A stretch of DNA of 64,000 bases from Solen grandis (taxonomy: Eukaryota > Mollusca > Bivalvia > Adapedonta > Solenidae): contig CM037794.1 of the NCBI GenBank assembly GCA_021229015.1, forward strand, positions 44,452,644 through 44,516,643. The letters run 5' to 3'. This document shows positions 11,556 to 23,734 of the stretch, piece by piece (position 1 is the stretch's first letter; each line of letters opens with the position of its first letter). Under the pieces are notes generated by a model. The model did no database searches, was not told the origin of the DNA, and worked only from the letters and a program-made list of their open reading frames with translations. Both the position numbers and the translations under genes were made by a program.

Positions 11556-13403
11556 CAAACACATTCTCTTTGTTTTATATAACTATTCATTCTCTTGAAA
11601 GCTGATCATGGTGGAATTGTAAAATTCCGAATGAATCATGTATGACTAGCTTTCTGTTTTGAAGAAAAACTTGCCTTTGTCTTGACTTATTACGCAGGCT
11701 TTAGGCTGTTTTTGTAGGTGCGGTATTCTGATAACCAGTAAACAGTGACTTTCTGAAAACACTGAGTTAACCTCCAAAATAAAGGATAAATCAAATTGTT
11801 TATCACAAAGATAAATAACCCCACCTTGTCTTTGTATGATTCCCAGTAGACCTTTCTTCAGTTTGGGAAGGGAATTGTAAATTTCTTACGTACATTAAGT
11901 TTATATTAGTAAGCTTTCAAATTCTTGAGACAACTAGTTATCAAGATGAGTTCATTAAAAGGGCAGTGACTCTTAGGATATTGATCATTTATATAAAAAA
12001 TAACCAGAAGATTTGATACACGTGATATTTTAGGTTACAAGTACCTTTGTGGACCGAGAATGATTGCCATGCTGGAGTTCACCATTGTTGCCATGGTATT
12101 TACATTAATTTGGTCATGTAGCAACGTCAAGCTGATTTACAGTAATTGAAGACATCTTGAGTAAGCAGAGGAAACCTTCGTAGGTTCTTCATCCTAACGA
12201 GAATGTTTGAATATACTCTGAATACCAGTTTTAAATGTCAAGATTTTAATTATTTTTACTGAGTAACTTAGTCACAGAAATACAAATAGCTTCTATGTGT
12301 GGATCCAGCCATTAACTTCAGGGGGTGTCCACAGAAATATATTAGCCAACTATGAAAATTACCACCATTGACATTCACCATACATGGAAAAGGGCAGGGT
12401 CTTGACCTCTTCCATGCTTTCCTCTTCTTCATTTAAGATATTCTCAGGAGGGTCTATCAGTTTTATAGTGTAGATCCAACTGAGGGGGTGGGGGTGTCAT
12501 AATAGCCAAATACCAGGTAGGGGGGGAAGGGTCTGACTCCCCTCCCTCTGGATCTGTGCTTAGCTTTTCATCTAAGTGTGTCCTTGGTTGTTACTGTGGT
12601 CACGCTTTCAGACATGTGTTTCCTTTTGCTGAACACATGGTCTGCCATCAAAAGAGGTTTTATGTAAGTATAGTTGCGAAAAACTTACTTGGGGTCTAAT
12701 CAAGCACAAGCCTCCAAGCTTGAGAACTATTAGGTGATTATATATAAAAAGATTTATATAATAAAGACATGCATGAACATAGGCTTTCTTCTGAAGTACA
12801 TCCTTTACTATGCAAATCTTCAGAATTCATTTTGTTTTGTTTTGTTTTTGGGTTGTTGATGTTTTGTAAGCTCTTTTATTTCTTTCTTTCTATGGGAGTG
12901 GATGCTGGATGGGGGATCACTTTCCATCTCACAAGTACAGAATGATGTACTATATCAAATTGAAACATTGAAATATAAATAGATAGATCATTTCACTCCG
13001 AAATGGTACGTAAACCTACATAAATCAACGAGCACTTCCTGACCCCTTATTTACATGCTGGTGTAAAATTTCACACATTGTTCAATGGAAAGTAAACATA
13101 CGTTTTTCCCCAATCACTAATTGGTCAATTTAAATCAGCGAATTATGCCAGGCCTTGCCAATCTTCTGGTGAAATGGTCTGTTGACAAATATGAAATTTA
13201 TTGTAGGTAAATAAAATGTCAAGATAGTTGCAATTCTTATTTTCATCATAAAATAAATAAGTTTAACCAACTAACCGTTGGATCTGAGCTCATGTATTGC
13301 CAGTTTTGAGTATGTGCTGATTTCAACCACAATTAACAGTTTCCACAACACTATTCATATAAAACCTCTCTCAGTGGCAGAGCACTGCAATAGAACCTTG
13401 CTA

Positions 13404-13566
13404 TTAAGGTAAAGTTCCTGTAATGGTTCCACTACGTCTTCGACTTCACCTTAACTTCTACCAACATAACCAAGGTACCCTAATGAAACTTTAGGAAACC
13501 TTGGTTATCTCCGTGAAAGGCCGTGAAATCCGATGTAGCGGAACCATTACAGGGACTTTACCTTAA
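13404..13566. mobile_element. TTAA MITE, GGTAAAGTCCCTG family (copy A)
   Basis: TTAA at 13404 and 13563 flank inverted ends GGTAAAGTTCCTGTAATGG and CCATTACAGGGACTTTACC. Almost the whole 155 bp folds on itself (accaaggtaccctaatgaaa against ttaggaaaccttggtta). Confidence 0.75.
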
Positions 13567-14316
13567 GGCCACCTTTCGGACTGGAGCTAAATGGCCTTGA
13601 TTTGAAATTTAGCATTAATAGCAAGGTTTTACATCAGTGGAAGTATTTTACGCCACTTTGACAACCCATCTACCGTATACATGTACATTGTATATTATAA
13701 TATATAACATATAAATAAATAACAAAACTGTCTGGATCAAAATGGATTTTGACCGTATTATTAAGGTGCTCACTAAATGAGTTTCTACGGTGTGTGGGGA
13801 AGAAAAAAGGAATTGGAAAAAAATATTTGCATGTGACATTGGTTTGCCTTATAATTATTAATTTTATCAAGCAGAAATTATGTAAAAAAGAATGGTGTAA
13901 ATAGAACAGAAAAGTCACATTCATAAAATACTTACAGGCGTTTATCTGCAACATGGTAGCAAACGGTGGTGATCACCATAGCGACACTTAATTTTCTTTT
14001 AGAGTCTTTTATCTTCATAATTTAGATTTTAAGGGGTACATATAGTGTGTGATATTCTGTAATTCAGATACATGATTTAATAATTTGTGAATCTTATGTG
14101 TTTTCAGGTATTGATTGTACATATATATACTAAAATGATTATCTTTACTATTTTTATTTTCAATAAAGATGTGCATTGTTTATAAAGTTGTATTGGAAAC
14201 CTTAAAAAAAAAAGAAGAAGAAGGAGAAGAAGAAACAAACACCATGGTAGGGTTGCTTCATGAAGCTTTACCACAAAAAAGTGCATTTATATTTTGTTTG
14301 GTGTATCAAACTGCAG

Positions 14317-14847
14317 GCAGAAACAGGAAAACTTACATCATCAATCCAATCTAAGGAAAATCTTATTGAAGAGACACTTGCTTCACATCCTAAGCAAGCT
14401 TTCCAGACACCTAGAGCAAGCTTCAGTGACAGTGTAATCAGTGAAGCTTCCAGTCAAGCTTCTACTGAACTGGATGAAGGTGTTGGCATGGATCTTGCTC
14501 CAAGTCAGTCAGATGCTTTAAACAACTTGAAGAATATGATGGCGGAAGACAAACTCTCCTTGGAGCAGCAGAAGACGCTGGACTCTCTAAGGTCTGCCTT
14601 AAAAAGCATTTCATCTGAGCAGGCCCTAAAAGATGGACAATTAGAAAGAACCATAACAATATTGTCCCTTGCAAGCCAGTTGGCTCACGAGTCAGTTGAG
14701 CTTGGTGTCAAACCAGACTCGGTCTTTAAGAGCTTCAGTAATATGGACAACCGGTCAATATCAGCGCTCTCCGCTGGGCGATCTCTCAGTGCTTCAGCAG
14801 GTGTCAGGACTGACACAAGGTCGAAACAGATCTCTGTAACAACTGAG
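14317..14847 (+). CDS. Large gene, exon 5
   Basis: The acceptor aactgcag ends at 14316 and the exon opens in phase 0 with AETGKLTSSIQSKENLIEET. A Ser-rich stretch leads into a predicted helix (NNLKNMMAEDKLSLEQQKTL, then a Leu/Ala/Glu-rich segment containing QLERTITILSLASQLAHE). The donor is either ACT GAG|gtttgg at 14848 (phase 0, used here) or AAG|gtcgaa at 14820 (phase 2). The second would splice directly to 17632 and drop exon 6. Sequence past 14848 reads like intron (Leu/Tyr/Ser-rich), so the end falls at one of these two points. Confidence 0.75.
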
Positions 14848-14961
14848 GTTTGGTATACTTCATTATCACCTGAAGTTGCAATGGCTAACTTACTGATATT
14901 GTTGTCATCACGGTTTGTTTTATACTCCTACTCATATTGTTATTTAATTTTCCCTTGACAG

Positions 14962-15029
14962 TCTTCTGAACTTGAAGCTTTGCCACATTTCCACATTTTG
15001 AACCCTTTAACTGAGTCCAGTAACATCTT
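14962..15029 (+). CDS. Large gene, exon 6 (tentative)
   Basis: Proposed to reconcile phases: exon 5 ends in phase 0 but exon 7 must be entered in phase 2. The strong acceptor ttttcccttgacag opens SSELEALPHFHILNPLTESS in phase 0, and a donor at tt|gtacat leaves two bases. The preceding intron would be only 114 bp. The alternative is no exon here and the earlier exon 5 donor at 14820. RNA evidence would decide. Confidence 0.35.
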
Positions 15030-15109
15030 GTACATAAATGTCATATTTTTTGTTGCAGTTGTTTTTTAAATGTCCGTGCACACCACTCCTCTTAGAGAGC
15101 AAAATTAAA

Positions 15110-15600
15110 TTAAAATGCATTTCTAACACAAAATGCAGTGCCATAATAATTGTGACAAAATGTAATCCTTTTGTAATAATATGCAATCCTTGTGTAACAG
15201 AATGCAATCCAAGAGTAACATGTAATCCAAATGTCACAAAGTGCAATCCTCTAGGAAAAAAGTGCAATTCCAATTTAACAAAATGCAATCCCAATGGCAC
15301 ATAGTGCAATCCTCTAGGAAAAAAGTGCAATCCCAGTTAAACAAAATGCAGTCCCATTGGCAGAAAAAGCAATCCTTTTGGAGAAAAGTGCAATCCCAAT
15401 GTAGCAAAATGCAATCCCAATGTCACAAGACATAATTCTAATATATAACAAAGTGCAATCCCAATGTACCAGATTGCAATCCTTACTTACGAATTTGCAG
15501 TTTTTGCACTCCAAAGTGCAGTCCTTATATTTAACAAAAAGCAATCCTGTAACAAAATGTGCAGACCTAAAAAAATAACACTGAACCTCATGTAACAAAG
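15110..15600. repeat. Degenerate tandem repeat, aaatgcaatcccaatgtaac type
   Basis: About 20 imperfect copies of a 20-21 bp phrase ending in tgcaatcc. Both strands show repeat-driven open frames (for example TKCNPN or GLHFV periodicities). Confidence 0.8.
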
Positions 15601-15767
15601 CACCAGTAACTTATCTGAGTTCAAGACGTTTCTTTCAAATAACAATTTGTAATTCTCATTTGAAAAAGAAAAAAACAACAACATTGTCCTGTGTTCTATT
15701 CTGATAATCAAAATAAAGAATTGCTCTGTTTTTAAAAGCCCCTGCTCCCATTTTGTAGAGAAAAATC

Positions 15768-15860
15768 CAGCAACCAGTCCAGGTACTATGTAGCAACCAG
15801 TCCAGGTACTATGTAGCAACCAGTCCAGGTACTATGTAGCAACCAGTCCAGGTACTATGT
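15768..15860. repeat. 23-bp tandem repeat, four copies
   Basis: Near-identical units of caaccagtccaggtactatg plus tag, four in a row. Low divergence suggests recent expansion. Confidence 0.85.
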
Positions 15861-16907
15861 TTACTTGAAAGCATCAAATCCTTGTGCTTAAACTAAAATA
15901 TACTTCTTTTTTGTGTCATCTGCTGTAAGCAGAGGTTACACATAGGAATCACTTTTCTGTCGTCTGTCTGTTGGTCCGTCCGTTTGTCTGTGACGCTTCA
16001 GCAGGTGACACATGTGTTCCAGAGAACACTCTTGTTAAAATCTTTGCATAAAACAATATGTACTTTAAATTTGTTAAAGATTTAACACTTATATATATGC
16101 AACTTTATGGGGAGTGTTAAATGGGTATTTTATTTTTGTTTGATATGGAAAAGCTGCAAAATCCCAGGGCCTGTTAAAATGGAGTTATACGGTACATGGT
16201 TAGAATGTTAAACACTTGATTGATACTTTTTTGCCGTTCTTTGGCAGTTCTGTTACATCTTTAAATGCAGAGGAAATTTAATCCATTTTGTGGATAATTT
16301 GCTTTTAATAGAAACACATTACCTTTGCAGCAAAAACGCATGCATTTACCACTAATAGCATTGTTTCCTATCGTTTGAAATGCTGATTTTAATCTGTTCA
16401 GAATTTATTAAGATTTTAATTTCTTAATAAATCCCACATACTCGTGTATGATGGCTATACATCTTGGACTATTCAAAGGCACTGCTAAAGATAGATTTAG
16501 AGTTATTTATTGCTTAATATATAACCTGTTTAGAATTAGAAATAAACACAAAGGCCTTATTTGAGTCTCGTAATATTTATAATGGTTTTTCTTCATGCAA
16601 GGATGTCAATTTATTTGAGCGAAGTTTTTGGATCGTAAACATTGTGGCACATTAACTTGCTTTCCAAAAAGCATCCAAATTGAGGTTTTCTCACCTCAGG
16701 ATTTTAAAAATCTGGAACACATTAATTTTATTTATTGATATTGGGAATAGAAAATTTTGCATACTGTATCACCCTGAAACCTCCCACAAAGGTTCAAAAT
16801 GTACCCCCACTATAATAAGCTTGCAGAACAAACCTCTTATTTAAGGCCCTTCTTTATTCACTTGTTCAAACCTGTTGATTTATGTCTATTTCTGTTTATA
16901 CAATGAT

Positions 16908-17235
16908 TGGATGCCTTTATTTAGATACTGTAACGGAATGGTTGCCCTATTTTTATCTACAATGGATGCCTTTATTTAGATACTGTACCGGAATGGTTGC
17001 CCTATTTTTATCTACATGGATGCCTTTATTTAGATACTGTACCGGAATGGTTGCCCTATTTTTATCTACAATGGATGCCTTTATTTAGATACTGTAACGG
17101 AATGGTTGCCCTATTTTTATCTACATTGGATGCCTTTATTTAGATACTGTACCGGAATGGTTGCCCTATTTTTATCTACAATGGATGCCTTTATTTAGAT
17201 ACTGTACCGGAATGGTTGCCTTATTTTTACCTACA
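16908..17235. repeat. About 54-bp tandem repeat, six copies
   Basis: Units run ggatgcctttatttagatac, tgtaacggaatggttgccct, atttttatctacaat. They differ at a few sites (taacgg or taccgg) and by 1-2 bases in length. Confidence 0.85.
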
Positions 17236-17631
17236 AAATAAGCTGTAGGGGGTGGTGATGCTTTTAAATGGAGTTTTAGGGTATATGCTACTGTAAATAT
17301 GTTTTCACAGAAAATAGTTATCAATTCTTTTGAAAATTCAAAATTCAGAGATTTTAGTGTTGATGTTAACGAATGTGAGTTTATATTTAATTTTATTTAT
17401 TTATTTTATCCTTATGCAGCAATCATCATGATTATATGGTTATGATGAACCGGTTTTGACCAGACTAATCCTTTTTACTGGATTGCCTTCATTAGTATAT
17501 CTGAAAGCAGTTTGATTAATAAAAGTTAATTTAGTTAATGTAAATTCTAAAGAGAGATGATATTTATTGCAGTTAGGCCATAGTAACTGTTAATTTCATT
17601 GATTATGTTCTTTATCTTCCCCCCAACACAG

Positions 17632-18241
17632 ATTTGACCTTGTACCAGACTCAGTGTCAACCAAGAGGTCAAGGTCATCCAGACACTATGACCTTGACCC
17701 TAGAAAGGTCAGGAGTGCCTCACCTTCCAGTTCAAGGCCAACAACTGTAGTGCAAGATGAAACATTACGTAGCACCACTCGCAAAAGTTCACAAAGCATA
17801 TATACCATATCTGGGTCCATGCAGGTGGATTCAAAGATGTCACTGGGCCGCGACTCTCTTTCCGACAGCATTCCAATAACTTTGACGTCTTCCGAGCGTA
17901 AGAGAATGTCCGGGCTGGACCCTTTCACACCAGTGACTGGTGTTCAAAATGTTATCATAGAAAAATCGCAACTTTCTGACACGCGCTCGATGGACACAAA
18001 CATACCCACTGATGGGAAGGTCTCCTCCAAAAGTCAAACTGAATATTCAGAGAACAGTGCAGAATGGCCCAGCAGGACAATCAGCGTTATCATATCTCCG
18101 AAAAAGAAGTCCAGGACAGTCACACGTGAAGAGATGTTGTATGGGCAAGGAAGTCTGCATGTGGCTCCACCTGGAGAACTAACGGCCATGGAGATCGTAG
18201 GAAAGGGAGGTTACTTTGCTGCCTCTCGTGCTGAATCAAAG
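17632..18241 (+). CDS. Large gene, exon 7
   Basis: The strong acceptor ttccccccaacacag precedes it. The first base completes a split codon, then FDLVPDSVSTKRSRSSRHYD follows. Read in phase 0 it would hit TGA at once, so entry in phase 2 is required. The exon runs 203 codons to the donor AAG|gtgata at 18242, phase 0. The product is Ser/Thr/Arg-rich with KKSRTVTREEM and GELTAMEIVGKGGYFAASRA near its end. It is probably mostly disordered, with no known domain seen. Confidence 0.8.
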
Positions 18242-19368
18242 GTGATAAAACACTGAGAGTTTGGAAATTCCCCTGTTGGCACTTCTAACCACCAATTTAC
18301 CAGTTGCTATGTTGAACTTAAAAAACCTGAAATCCTAACCCCACCAAAATATTAATACAATTCGTATTTTAATTGTTTACATTGTAGAGATTGTTATGAC
18401 CATAGGACTAAATTCACTGAAGTACAGGAACATATGTTTAGAAATATTTGTATTACAAGAGAACATGTATAAAAACGAGGGCACTGTAGTGAATAAGTAA
18501 TGTTCACAAAGGTTAAATTTGTGAATTTGAATCTCATTGGGGGTCATGAATTTTTCATGAAGTTCTGACCATCAAAAGGGTTTTGTAATAAGGATTTAAG
18601 AACTAAGAAAATGTATAGATACAAAATTTACTGAAGATACCTATATTATTATTTGTGTATAAATTCACGTTTTGATGGATTTGATTTAATACTGTTCAGT
18701 GTTTATTTACCCATTAGTTTATCTTTATTGCTCACCTAACAGATATTCACATTTTTATACAGTTTTTATTCCACTTTCATGCCAGTATCTATAAAATCAT
18801 GATTTGTGGTTTTTATTCATTAAATTGTTTTTCAGAGTTTCAGGTAGATTTTGGAGAATTACAGAGACTGCTATATTTCAGTCTAGATTTATACCTTTTT
18901 CATGTTTCAGGACCCTTAGTAATGATGATGACTAAATAAATCAGCAAACAGGGCTAATCCAAGTCAGACAACCCAGAAAGGAGATGTCTGATCAGGGTCT
19001 CCTCTGTTTGCTCATACAATATTATAGATCAGATTCTACGTAGACTGCACGGCAAAGAAAAATCCATTGTTTCATAATTGTACAATTTCAAGTCCAGAAA
19101 ATTAATATTTATTATGGTAAAGTCCCTGTAATGGTTCTTCAATGTCTTGGACCACTTAATCTCTGCCAAGGTAACCAGGATCTAATGAAACATTAGGAAA
19201 CCTTGGTTATCTCCGTGAAAGGCAATGAGGTCTGAAATGTAGTGGAACCATTACAGGGACTTTACCTTAAGTCATAAATTTGTGCATGCATATTCATGAG
19301 GTAAATGGTTAAATTGATTGTTGATATTGATGTTGTATGGAATTTATTTTCCATTTTTCTTTTTGCAG
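18242..19368 (+). other. Intron 7
   Basis: AT-rich. A dispersed repeat at about 18930-19100 (aacagggctaatccaagtcagac ... gggtctcctctgtttgctcat) recurs at about 32580-32780. A TTAA-type MITE lies at 19112-19270. Confidence 0.6.
19112..19270. mobile_element. TTAA MITE, GGTAAAGTCCCTG family (copy B)
   Basis: Ends are GGTAAAGTCCCTGTAATGG and CCATTACAGGGACTTTACC, with TTAT (mutated) on the left and TTAA on the right. The body matches the copy at 13404 closely. Confidence 0.75.
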
Positions 19369-20205
19369 GGACATTCCTATCTTTCAAAGTTTTGTAACAG
19401 AAAAAATCCCCCCAAAAACATTCCTAGGTCTCCTTCTGAATCTGAGACTAAATGCGAAACTAAAAGTTCAGTCAGTAAAGCTGGCTCAGCATTATTGCCT
19501 GAAACAGACTGTGACACAAGCATTTTTCCCATAAAAAATCAGGATGTTACTGAGAAATTCCTACCAGGAATAGAGACCCAGTCTGTTTTAAACATTTCAG
19601 AAAGTAAAAGATTTGATGAGAGTAAGACCAGAAGGATACATGAGCGTATACATCGGTTAGGGAAACATGATAAAAAGACCTCATACAGTTTGGTTTAAAT
19701 CGAAGTAAGGATGAAAAGAAAAGAGCCGTAAGAAAGGTTACAAAGAAATACATTAATCCTGAACATTTGGGTTTTCTGGTGGAACAAACTGAAAGCTATG
19801 ATATGAAAAACATGATATTAAGGAGAGAAAATTGAAGTCACCAGAGATAACGTTGATGAAACAGAAATTAAAGTTAATGCAGTCAGTAACGATAGAATGC
19901 AGACTTTTTCTAGGGATTTAATAGTCAAGACAACTCTCTGTGCTTCTCGTGAAATGAAAACAAAACCAGAAAAAATGCTTGACAACAAGGAATCTTCCAA
20001 TTGGTTACTAGGTAACACAAATAAATATCATTCAGTCAGGTCAGAGTTCAGTTGGAAGGATATTTTCAAAGCAGTTGAAAAAGAAAATTCCCTTCAAATA
20101 ACACAAGCCTTTAAGCCCCTTTCTATCTCTGAGTCCACACACCATGACTCCATGGCAACCTCTCCCTCTGATGCTACTCTTAAACAGGAAGTGATGTCAT
20201 CTGAG
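19369..20205 (+). CDS. Large gene, exon 8 (two compensating frameshifts)
   Basis: The acceptor tttttctttttgcag opens GHSYLSKFCNRKNPPKNIPR in phase 0. The frame ends at TAA 19696, but coding continues in a second frame (QFGLNRSKDEKKRAVRKVTK, then YINPEHLGFLVEQTE) to TGA near 19832. It returns to the first frame (IEVTRDNVDETEIKVNAVSN) up to the donor GAG|gtatat at 20206. The first break fits one missing A in the A5 run at 19672-19676; the second fits one extra A at 19828-19831. The net length is unchanged, 279 codons, phase 0. The product is hydrophilic and Lys/Glu/Ser-rich, with no known domain recognised. Confidence 0.8.
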
Positions 20206-20582
20206 GTATATGACAACATTATATAGGCATGATGTCACTTATTTTAGCCACACCCTCTCCCAATATTTTTTCACACCTGACTTGTTTGTTGTTTTGCAGT
20301 TTGCGATGATCCAAATTCCTACATTAGAAATTACCAAATTGGACATTATTTTCCCTATAAAAGAAATATGAACAAAGTACTAACTGTCAACAATAGATTA
20401 CTAACTGCAATATCAATGTGGCCATTCCCTCTGATTATTACAATTAGACTACCTCATAGCATTATTGGACAAGAGAATTTAAATATCAGGGGTTACTTTG
20501 ACAGATTTTCTTGAACTTTAGTGCATTCTGTGTGGCTAAGAGAGTTCTACACTTGCTATGAATTTATTTCATATCAAATGTA

Positions 20583-20665
20583 ACAATTTTTGCAAAGTGT
20601 TACCATGGTAACAATTTTTGCAAAGTGTTACCATGGTAACAATTTTTGCAAAGTGTTACCATGGT
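20583..20665. repeat. 28-bp tandem repeat, three copies
   Basis: Units of caatttttgcaaagtgttac plus catggtaa, essentially identical. Confidence 0.85.
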
Positions 20666-21622
20666 TTTGTTTTCAGTAAGATTTAAATTTTGCTGTCCGA
20701 TAACACCACTCAACGATCAAGCCAGTTTAAAGTCATGTGATATTGTGGGTTGACCATGAAATTTATCTAAGAGCTCATAGAAATTAAAGAAGTCAGCCCT
20801 TGATATATAAGGAGTATAATTATGATAATGTATTATTATTTTTCTTAGACACACTAGAGCTAGGAACCATGGGTTGGAACCATAGTGTATCAGGGTTTTT
20901 AGATAAATACCACGGTTCATACCTTGATATGCCTCACAAAATATTCCAGGTCTTGTGTTGAAGGCTTATAAGTCATATATTATTAACAATATCAAAGTTG
21001 TCAACCGTTTTTATTTTCTTTTCACGGTCATTATTAATAAGTAGTGGATATTTTCAAATAAAATTGTATTTTCTAATATTTAAATGGAAATTGATACACT
21101 TATATCTATGCAGGTTTTTGATGTTGGTAAACAATAAAATTATCAGTAACGACAAAATATTGAAAATTTGTACTTGTTCATTTCCGTTACATGGAAACTC
21201 CAGTACCATTATTATTATTCATTCTTGTACCGGTTCATACCAGAAGCTGGACCGAAACCCCGGTATACCAGTAAAACCGCGCACCTACTCTTCAGTGATT
21301 TCAGCACTATTTTATGGTTGATATGTAGCAATGTCAAGCTAATTAAAGTTTCCTCAAGGTCAGAATAATCGGCAAAAAAGAAAACTCGAATTATTCAGAT
21401 GTCCAGATTTAATTTATTATACACAAGTTATGACTAGAATGTCAAAAAATGACTCATACACTTCTTTTAATGTAAGAAATGACTAAGAAATTGGTTTTTC
21501 ATTACCAATCATATACTTGTTAACCTGTTTGTGTCTTAGGAAGCAATCTTTACATGCTCGGGATTTAAACAGCACTGTTATTCACTCATTCACTTTACTC
21601 ATGCATTCTCATCATTTTTCTC

Positions 21623-21864
21623 TTAACCCTTTCCCTCATATAGACTCATTTTGACGCCCTCAATAGGTATCACATAAAGCCAGATCTGCAGAAAACCACA
21701 GTTAAACTTTACCAAATTTAATTACAAAATCCTCATTTCCAGACCACTTAGGAGCAGCGAACAGCATAAAACCTAATCAGCCTGTGAGTTACTCGCAGGC
21801 TGATCTAGTTTTATGCTGTTCGCTAAGGTATTTTCATGGTGTCCTCTATGAGGTAAAGGGTTAA
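21623..21864. mobile_element. TTAA MITE, CCCTTTCCCTCATA family (copy 2, inverted)
   Basis: TTAA on both sides (21623 and 21861). Ends are CCCTTTCCCTCATA and TATGAGGTAAAGGG, with the internal hairpin atcagcctgtgagt/actcgcaggctgat. Orientation is reversed relative to 9562. Confidence 0.8.
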
Positions 21865-22000
21865 TTGAGTTATCCCTAATTAGCAATGAAAGAAAAAAAT
21901 GCCCTTAAATTTATATTGAATATGAAGGGCTTAATCAAGGGACCAAGCTTGTAGCTCGAGTCATCCCTGTATTTCAAAGAATTGCCACATTGAGGAATTG

Positions 22001-22215
22001 CATGACCACTGAATAGGTGGAGAAAGACCTTGAGTGAATAGAGGCTCAACCTGCTGCAAGCCAGCTTGCAGTCTTTCTCACATAACCACTGAATAGTAGG
22101 AGAAAGACCTTGAGTGAATAGAGGCTCAACCTGCTGCAAGCCAGCTTGCAGTCTTTCTCACATAACCACTGAATAGTAGGAGAAAGACCTTGAGTGAAGA
22201 GAGGCTCAAACTGCT
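22001..22215. repeat. 80-bp tandem repeat, 2.7 copies
   Basis: The phrase accactgaatag starts at 22004, 22084 and 22164, exactly 80 bp apart. Each unit contains gaccttgagtgaatagaggc and a ctgcaagccagcttgcag palindrome. Confidence 0.85.
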
Positions 22216-22637
22216 GCAAGCATCTGAGTGAGCTGATAGGAATGTTGCAACAACATTGATGTGCAAAGTAATAGAAATAAATGCAGTTTTATAGTTACAT
22301 AAATTGAATTCATATTGCTTAGTATAGGTGGATGCTTAGTACAAGTTTGTCTGTGGAGATGTTAAAAGTAGAAAAAAGAAATTAACCCATAATGCTTTTC
22401 TGTGTTTAACCCTTTTCTGCATCAGACTTTCAAGGAATAACCTTATAAACCAGTATAAAACCAGACGATCCTGCTTGTAGCTTTTAAATCGACCAGCAGT
22501 TCATCAAAATACGGAGTACGACAAGTACTTAGTATGGTATTACTTTCAATTTGATCTGGCTTTGGTATGTTACACCATGGTGTAATACAGTACAACTGAG
22601 TGATAGAAGGTTAAAAATATCTTCGATTTATTTACAG

Positions 22638-23072
22638 CCGACATTTGAATCAGAGATCAGCGAAGGAATATCGGTCGTCTCCAAGCACAACGCTCCCACC
22701 CCTGTACCTCCGCCCCTCACCCCCCAGTCACTCAAATCTCACTCCTCCCCCACAGCCGACTACCCTCTCAAATCATCGGCAAAGACAACCCATTCCAAAA
22801 GCCATACCCAGACACCAAATATATCCGAACCTCCGGCATCCCCCAAATCTCTGCATCGCCAGCTCTCGCTGACAGTAAGTCAGCAAAACTCAATTCTCAC
22901 CCCCACCCCCAGAACTCCAATGACACCCGGGACCTCCGTGTCCGATATTCAGCGGCCTTTTTCCATTTCTTCCGGACATTTTTCTAACTACCCCTCCCCG
23001 TCCCCTCAGCCTCCTCAACCTTCTCCTTCTCCACATCTTGTATCCACGGAGACGCAGACTGATGCATTCTGG
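22638..23072 (+). CDS. Large gene, exon 9 (Pro/Ser-rich)
   Basis: The acceptor gatttatttacag opens PTFESEISEGISVVSKHNAP in phase 0. The exon runs 145 codons to the donor TGG|gtaatt at 23073, phase 0. It is dominated by Pro, Ser and Thr, including a run like PTPVPPPLTPQSLKSHSSP and, further on, YPSPSPQPPQPSPSPHLVS. The end VSTETQTDAFW is typical of proteins whose long linker leads into a structured part. It is GC-rich relative to its surroundings, probably disordered, with possible proline-directed phosphorylation sites (inferred). Confidence 0.8.
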
Positions 23073-23294
23073 GTAATTCATCAGAGAACATTGTTGTTTT
23101 TTGTATTTATTATTTCAGCCTTATATTTTTATTTTTGTTTGTTTAGTTGTTAAATAGATATAGTATTTAATTGAACAGTATTGTGATGTTTGTTACATTG
23201 CAGATCCATTTTAATGCTCACCATTGTAACACAAATTCCAATTTAACACACTTTAATCATCGCCAAAAAATCTTCTTTTTTTTTACATGCATAG

Positions 23295-23451
23295 ATCAAG
23301 AGTGGAAATAGAGTGGGGACACCTGGGGGATGGAACACCCCACTCTGAGATTTCAGTAGAACGGGGTTCTTCCTATTCAAATCTAGAAGGGCTTTCATTT
23401 TCACCACCAGACACTAATACTAACAAAAAAGCAATGAGGATTCAAAATGAG
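23295..23451 (+). CDS. Large gene, exon 10 (frameshift at G run)
   Basis: The acceptor acatgcatag ends at 23294. Read in phase 0 the exon opens IKSGNRVGTPG. It then needs the G5 run at 23325-23329 to be one base shorter to continue as DGTPHSEISVERGSSYSNLE. As printed, phase 0 reaches TGA about 25 bases later. The probable donor is GAG|gtttac at 23452 (phase 0), resembling the one used by exon 5. That gives 52 codons after the one-base correction. Sequence past the donor reaches a stop at 23482. Confidence 0.65.
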
Positions 23452-23734
23452 GTTTACTTGCATTCATTACAATTTCAGGGCTAAGACATTCCCATCTGAT
23501 ATCAGTTGATGGATCCACACATGTGTTACATACTTGCAATCTTGGCCTTTATAAGGCAATGGGTTTTGAATTTGCATTACCTGAGCTTACAGTTATTTTC
23601 AACAACAAACAAGGATCTTACAGCAGTCAGAATGGATATGTTTATGGGTAAATTCTATTGTAATCATATTAAAAGGTCACCCTTAGGATCTATCCATATC
23701 AAGGATTTGACTACTCCAATAAACTCTGTTATAA

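Larger units (their letters stand above)
6759..14316 (+). other. Intron 4 (7.5 kb), repeat-rich
   Basis: Holds decayed duplications of the exon 4 end (6860-7050), AT-rich filler (7050-8900), a dispersed element (8940-9260), a TTAA MITE with a long hairpin (9562-9802), degenerate tandem repeats (10000-10470 and 11090-11555) and a second MITE (13404-13566). Phase 0 on both sides needs no extra exon. The open frame at 10607-10813 has no splice support. Confidence 0.6.
15030..17631 (+). other. Intron 6 with three minisatellites
   Basis: Contains a degenerate aatgcaatccc repeat (15110-15600), a 23-bp repeat (15768-15860), a 54-bp repeat (16908-17235) and AT-rich filler. Open frames inside it follow the repeats and are not genes. 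Confidence 0.6.
20206..22637 (+). other. Intron 8 with tandem repeats and a MITE
   Basis: Holds a 28-bp repeat (20583-20665), a TTAA MITE (21623-21864) and an 80-bp repeat (22001-22215). The rest is AT-rich with no gene. The frames at 20998 and 21168 lack splice support. Confidence 0.6.

Noticed and set aside
15007..15819. Overlapping frames on both strands with GLHFV or CNPN periods
   Set aside because: Degenerate 20-21 bp tandem repeat.
16882..17088. 68-codon frame with a YLQWMPLFRYC word
   Set aside because: 54-bp tandem repeat read-through.
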